The notes below the pieces were generated by a model. The model was not told where the DNA came from. It saw only the letters and a program-made list of their open reading frames with translations, and made no database searches. The position numbers and the translations under genes are program-made. From an uncultured Lactobacillus sp. (lineage in GTDB: Bacteria > Bacillota > Bacilli > Lactobacillales > Lactobacillaceae): a stretch of DNA of 64,000 nt. Below are positions 61,395 to 64,000 of the stretch, piece by piece. Where the stretch lies: contig CAJUTO010000002.1 in assembly GCA_910589675.1 (NCBI GenBank), positions 62,001 to 126,000 of the forward strand, read 5' to 3'. Within the stretch, counting starts at the first letter, position 1. Every line of letters starts with the position of its first letter.

Positions 61395-62318
61395 ATGGTA
61401 AGTCAAAAACAGCGCAGATTATGGACAATTTTAGCAGCGATTGCAGCTACCATGTGGGGTATTTCTGGTATTATGGCTAAAGCTTTATTTGATATTAGTC
61501 CAGCTATTACTCCACTGTGGTTAACGCAAGTGCGTTTAATTACGGCTGGAGTTGTTTTATTGATAGCTGCAGGGATTTCAAAGCAAAAGCCGATTGTGAC
61601 ACTTAAAAATAAGCCTAACGCCTTGGTTATTTTAGCCTACGGCTTATGTGGACTGTTACCAGTTCAACTTTTTTATTTTATTGTAATCAAGCAGGCTAAT
61701 GCTTCTGTTGCAACTATTTTGCAATTTATTGGGCCATTTTTTGTGATTGGTTTTCTAACTTTTACTCATAAACAAGTTATGCGACGCTTGGATATTTTAG
61801 CGGCAATTTTGGCTTTTATGGGCGTCTTTTTGCTGTCAACGCATGGTCACTTTAATCAATTGGCAATTACGCCAGCAGCTTTGTTTTGGGGCCTTTTATC
61901 TGCTGTGGGGGAAGCAAGTTATACTTTGATTCCTGTCAATATTGTTAAGAGAGTTTCGAGTATGGTAGTGACTGGATGGGGGATGGTTATGGCAGGATTG
62001 GGACTTGTCTTGCTTCATCCGCATTGGCCAGCTATTCCGAATGAACCTAATGTTTGGCTGCTTACAGGATCAATTATTGTAATTGGAACCATCATTCCGT
62101 TTCAAGTAATGGCAAATGCCCTACGTTATGTAAAACCAGCAACAGTCAGTTTGCTTGATGCATTTGAGCCGCTTTCTGCAACAGTCGGATCAGTATTGAT
62201 TTTTAACTTAGTAATGGTGCCCGTTGACTGGATAGGTACATTGTTAGTAATTATTAGTGTATTAGCTTTGAATATCACGCCTAAGAGTAAAATTGAGAAA
62301 GTAGATAAAATTGAATAG
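61395..62318 (+). CDS. EamA/DMT-family transporter 2 (tandem copy)
   Basis: A 307-residue paralogue of the previous gene, well over half identical by eye, with long identical blocks (QLFYFIV, ATILQFIGPFFV, LFWGLLSAVG). Same operon, 3-base gap. Possibly a heteromeric pair or diverged specificity. Confidence 0.88.
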   Translation: MVSQKQRRLWTILAAIAATMWGISGIMAKALFDISPAITPLWLTQVRLITAGVVLLIAAGISKQKPIVTLKNKPNALVILAYGLCGLLPVQLFYFIVIKQANASVATILQFIGPFFVIGFLTFTHKQVMRRLDILAAILAFMGVFLLSTHGHFNQLAITPAALFWGLLSAVGEASYTLIPVNIVKRVSSMVVTGWGMVMAGLGLVLLHPHWPAIPNEPNVWLLTGSIIVIGTIIPFQVMANALRYVKPATVSLLDAFEPLSATVGSVLIFNLVMVPVDWIGTLLVIISVLALNITPKSKIEKVDKIE

Positions 62319-62322
62319 AGAA

Positions 62323-62367
62323 AAACCTCATAGTAGTTAACTATAAAAGTAGGCTACTATGAGGTTT
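62323..62367. terminator. Terminator between EamA genes and gatD
   Basis: AAAACCTCATAGTAG / CTACTATGAGGTTTT hairpin between convergent genes. Confidence 0.9.
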
Positions 62368-62385
62368 TATTGATTATAAAGCGTT

Positions 62386-63069
62386 TTATTTTACAGCGGT
62401 TTCGTCGCTAATGCGATCTTGATGACGTTTAAGGATCATTTCCGCAATGGCATTTGCGACATTGGTGTTTTTAAGAAGTGGACCATGTGAATATGAACCG
62501 ATGAAATTGCGATAACGTAGTCCTTCAACATGATCTTGAGGATTGTTGCCATAGCCTTCAATCATTTCACCCAAGGGATGAAGCTTGTTAGTGTTATCAA
62601 AGTATGTTTGACCTGAGTGGTTTTCAAAAGCGGTAACTTCTCCCCATTCAGTCATGTAACGAGTGTCCCCGATCATACGCTTATCTGCTTTAAAAACAGT
62701 ATGAAGGGGTAAAATACCTAAACCTTTAATGGTTATACCAGAATTAGTCTTGTAGTAATCGCCCATTAATTGGTAGCCACCACAGATACAGAGCATTGGA
62801 TTACCACCATTAATGTATTTATCTAAAGTTAACTTGTGGCGTGGTAAGTCCTTGGCCACAACAGTTTGTTCAAAGTCTTGCCCCCCACCGAAGAAGACAA
62901 AGTCATAGTCAAAAGCGTTGAATTCATCACCAAGTGAAATATTGTCTACCTGAGTATCATAGCCTTGACGTTTCAACAAAAAGCTGAGGATCTTTACATC
63001 ACCAGAGTCACCATAAGTGTTCATGAGATCTTCATATAAATAAGCAATCTTAATCAAATTCTCGTTCAT
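62386..63069 (-). CDS. gatD: Lipid II isoglutaminyl synthase, glutamine amidotransferase subunit GatD
   Basis: A 227-residue CobQ-type class I amidotransferase: FVFFGGGQDFEQ, nucleophile Cys in MLCICGGYQLMG (about residue 94) and His in SYSHGPLL. With MurT it amidates D-Glu of lipid II to D-isoglutamine. murT normally lies next to gatD but is absent here. I use the ATG at 63069 behind AAGGAACGAG; a 25-residue upstream extension covers the promoter TTGCCT-17-TATACT and is rejected. Confidence 0.88.
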   Translation of the reverse strand: MNENLIKIAYLYEDLMNTYGDSGDVKILSFLLKRQGYDTQVDNISLGDEFNAFDYDFVFFGGGQDFEQTVVAKDLPRHKLTLDKYINGGNPMLCICGGYQLMGDYYKTNSGITIKGLGILPLHTVFKADKRMIGDTRYMTEWGEVTAFENHSGQTYFDNTNKLHPLGEMIEGYGNNPQDHVEGLRYRNFIGSYSHGPLLKNTNVANAIAEMILKRHQDRISDETAVK

Positions 63070-63130
63070 CGTTTCTCGTTCCTTGTTTTGATATATAGAT
63101 TTTAGTATACTCAAAAGCTGATCAATAGGC

Positions 63131-63162
63131 AAAAAATAAGCCAATCTTAAGATCGGCTTAAT
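63131..63162 (-). terminator. Terminator of kinase gene
   Basis: AAGCCGATCTTAAGATTGGCTT hairpin region (minus strand) followed by TATTTTTT. Confidence 0.8.
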
Positions 63163-63170
63163 TATTTATC

Positions 63171-63977
63171 TTAGTTATTTTTTTGAGCTGCTAGGTGATT
63201 TATTGGTCCCCATTTTGATCCGACTTCAATTGGATGAGAAATTGCATTGTAGGTAAATTCCTTGGCGATCTTAATACTTTCAAGAAGCGGAGTATTTTTG
63301 GCAAGTTCTGCCGCAATCACAGCTGATAAGGTGTCGCCAGTACCGTTTACACGGTCAGTCTTAAAGTAAGGCTTAACAAAAGTATGGAATTCACCATCTT
63401 CAGTTAACAAAAGATCCACTACTTCGTCGCTACTGCCATCATGACGACCCTTCATGATGACGTTCTTTGCGCCCATCTCTTGAAGCATCTTGGCGCCTTT
63501 TTTAACTTCTTCGATATCGTTTAGTTCAAGGCCCGTAAGCTTCTTTTGTTCATAAAAGTTTGGCGTAATCACATCAGCCAGGGGCACTAAGCGGTTGATG
63601 AAAGTGTTATAAGAATCATCGTCCATTAAAGTGTTCCCATGTTTGGTTGAAATTACTGGGTCGATAACAATCTTACCAAAATCATATTTTTCTAAATTGT
63701 CAGCTACGCAGTTCATAATTTCAGAATCGGCAACCATCCCAGTTTTAGCAGCTTTAATATCAAAATCATCAGCTAAAACATCGAATTGCTTTTGAATGAA
63801 GTCAACTGGCATTACTTGTTGGGCATAAATCCCGGTGGTGTTACCAGCAACGGCTGCAGTCAAAAGTCCCATTCCATATACGCCGCGTGCGTAAAAAGAG
63901 TGAAGGTCCGCAGGCATTCCTGCACTTCCATCACTGTCGTTTCCTGCGATTGTTACTGCAATTGGTTCTTGAGTCAT
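63171..63977 (-). CDS. Pyridoxal/hydroxymethylpyrimidine kinase (PdxK/ThiD family)
   Basis: A 268-residue ribokinase-like kinase: IAGNDSDGSAGMPADLHSF start, KTGMVADSEIM, DPVISTKHGN and the anion hole GTGDTLSAVIAAELA. It phosphorylates pyridoxal/pyridoxine or HMP; the family cannot be split from sequence alone, though the absence of thiamine genes nearby favours a B6 salvage role. AAGGGGGAAC precedes the ATG. Confidence 0.88.
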   Translation of the reverse strand: MTQEPIAVTIAGNDSDGSAGMPADLHSFYARGVYGMGLLTAAVAGNTTGIYAQQVMPVDFIQKQFDVLADDFDIKAAKTGMVADSEIMNCVADNLEKYDFGKIVIDPVISTKHGNTLMDDDSYNTFINRLVPLADVITPNFYEQKKLTGLELNDIEEVKKGAKMLQEMGAKNVIMKGRHDGSSDEVVDLLLTEDGEFHTFVKPYFKTDRVNGTGDTLSAVIAAELAKNTPLLESIKIAKEFTYNAISHPIEVGSKWGPINHLAAQKNN

Positions 63978-64000
63978 TAAAGTTGTTCCCCCTTAATTTC

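Overview
The window is low-GC Gram-positive chromosomal DNA that looks like a Lactobacillus of the acidophilus group, most likely near L. johnsonii/L. gasseri. The reasons are T-box and guanine riboswitch leaders, strong AGGAGG-type ribosome binding sites, a dltXABCD operon, tandem dAK/dGK-type deoxynucleoside kinase genes, a ClpL ATPase behind a CIRCE element, Rgg-family regulators, a SEC10/PgrA-type secreted protein and three NCS2 purine permeases. The species is inferred from gene content, not measured. There is no phage, insertion sequence, CRISPR array or rRNA operon.

Layout. 1-1.4 kb: end of a copper operon (P-type ATPase cut by the window edge, two cupredoxins, CopY/CopR-type operator). 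1.4-11.6 kb: T-box-controlled oligopeptide-binding lipoprotein; three NCS2 purine permeases, one behind a guanine riboswitch; an ABC exporter preceded by two tiny ORFs; a MazEF-like toxin-antitoxin pair lying between two copies of the exporter gene's 3' end; a membrane-bound MerR regulator. 11.8-22.5 kb: glucose uptake (cre site), DUF2207 protein, two deoxynucleoside kinases, nagB with two NagR-type boxes, aldo/keto reductase, MacB-type ABC protein, a DUF218 gene broken by one stop codon, and a CPBP protease. 22.6-31.7 kb: Rgg regulator divergent from an ABC exporter, a DUF4097 protein, a cation/proton antiporter, a metal P-type ATPase, a CBS protein, two 27-codon ORFs, a beta-propeller-like protein.

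31.8-37.2 kb: the teichoic acid D-alanylation operon dltX-A-B-C-D plus a serine hydrolase, followed by an unassigned structured RNA with its own promoter and terminator (about 37294-37415). 37.4-43.7 kb: DUF975 protein, a small-gene cluster, a PTS IIC, a DUF915 hydrolase and ClpL. 43.7-45.9 kb: an Rgg regulator, a small secreted protein and a type I signal peptidase, bounded by two near-identical copies of the clpL terminator. 45.9-52.6 kb: three amino acid permeases, a class I amidotransferase and a DUF4097 lipoprotein. 52.6-58.1 kb: asnA with an Asn T-box, tRNA-Pro and tRNA-Arg, and guaC, purA and purB for purine interconversion. 58.2-64 kb: a SEC10/PgrA secreted protein with a long AT-rich leader, small membrane proteins, tandem EamA transporters, gatD and a pyridoxal/HMP kinase.

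The most notable pattern is that two accessory modules (mazEF and rgg-secreted protein-signal peptidase) each sit directly behind a terminator that is repeated at the far end of the module. This suggests a common way by which small modules entered or were duplicated in this chromosome. The rgg/secreted protein/signal peptidase module is the best candidate for an undescribed system.
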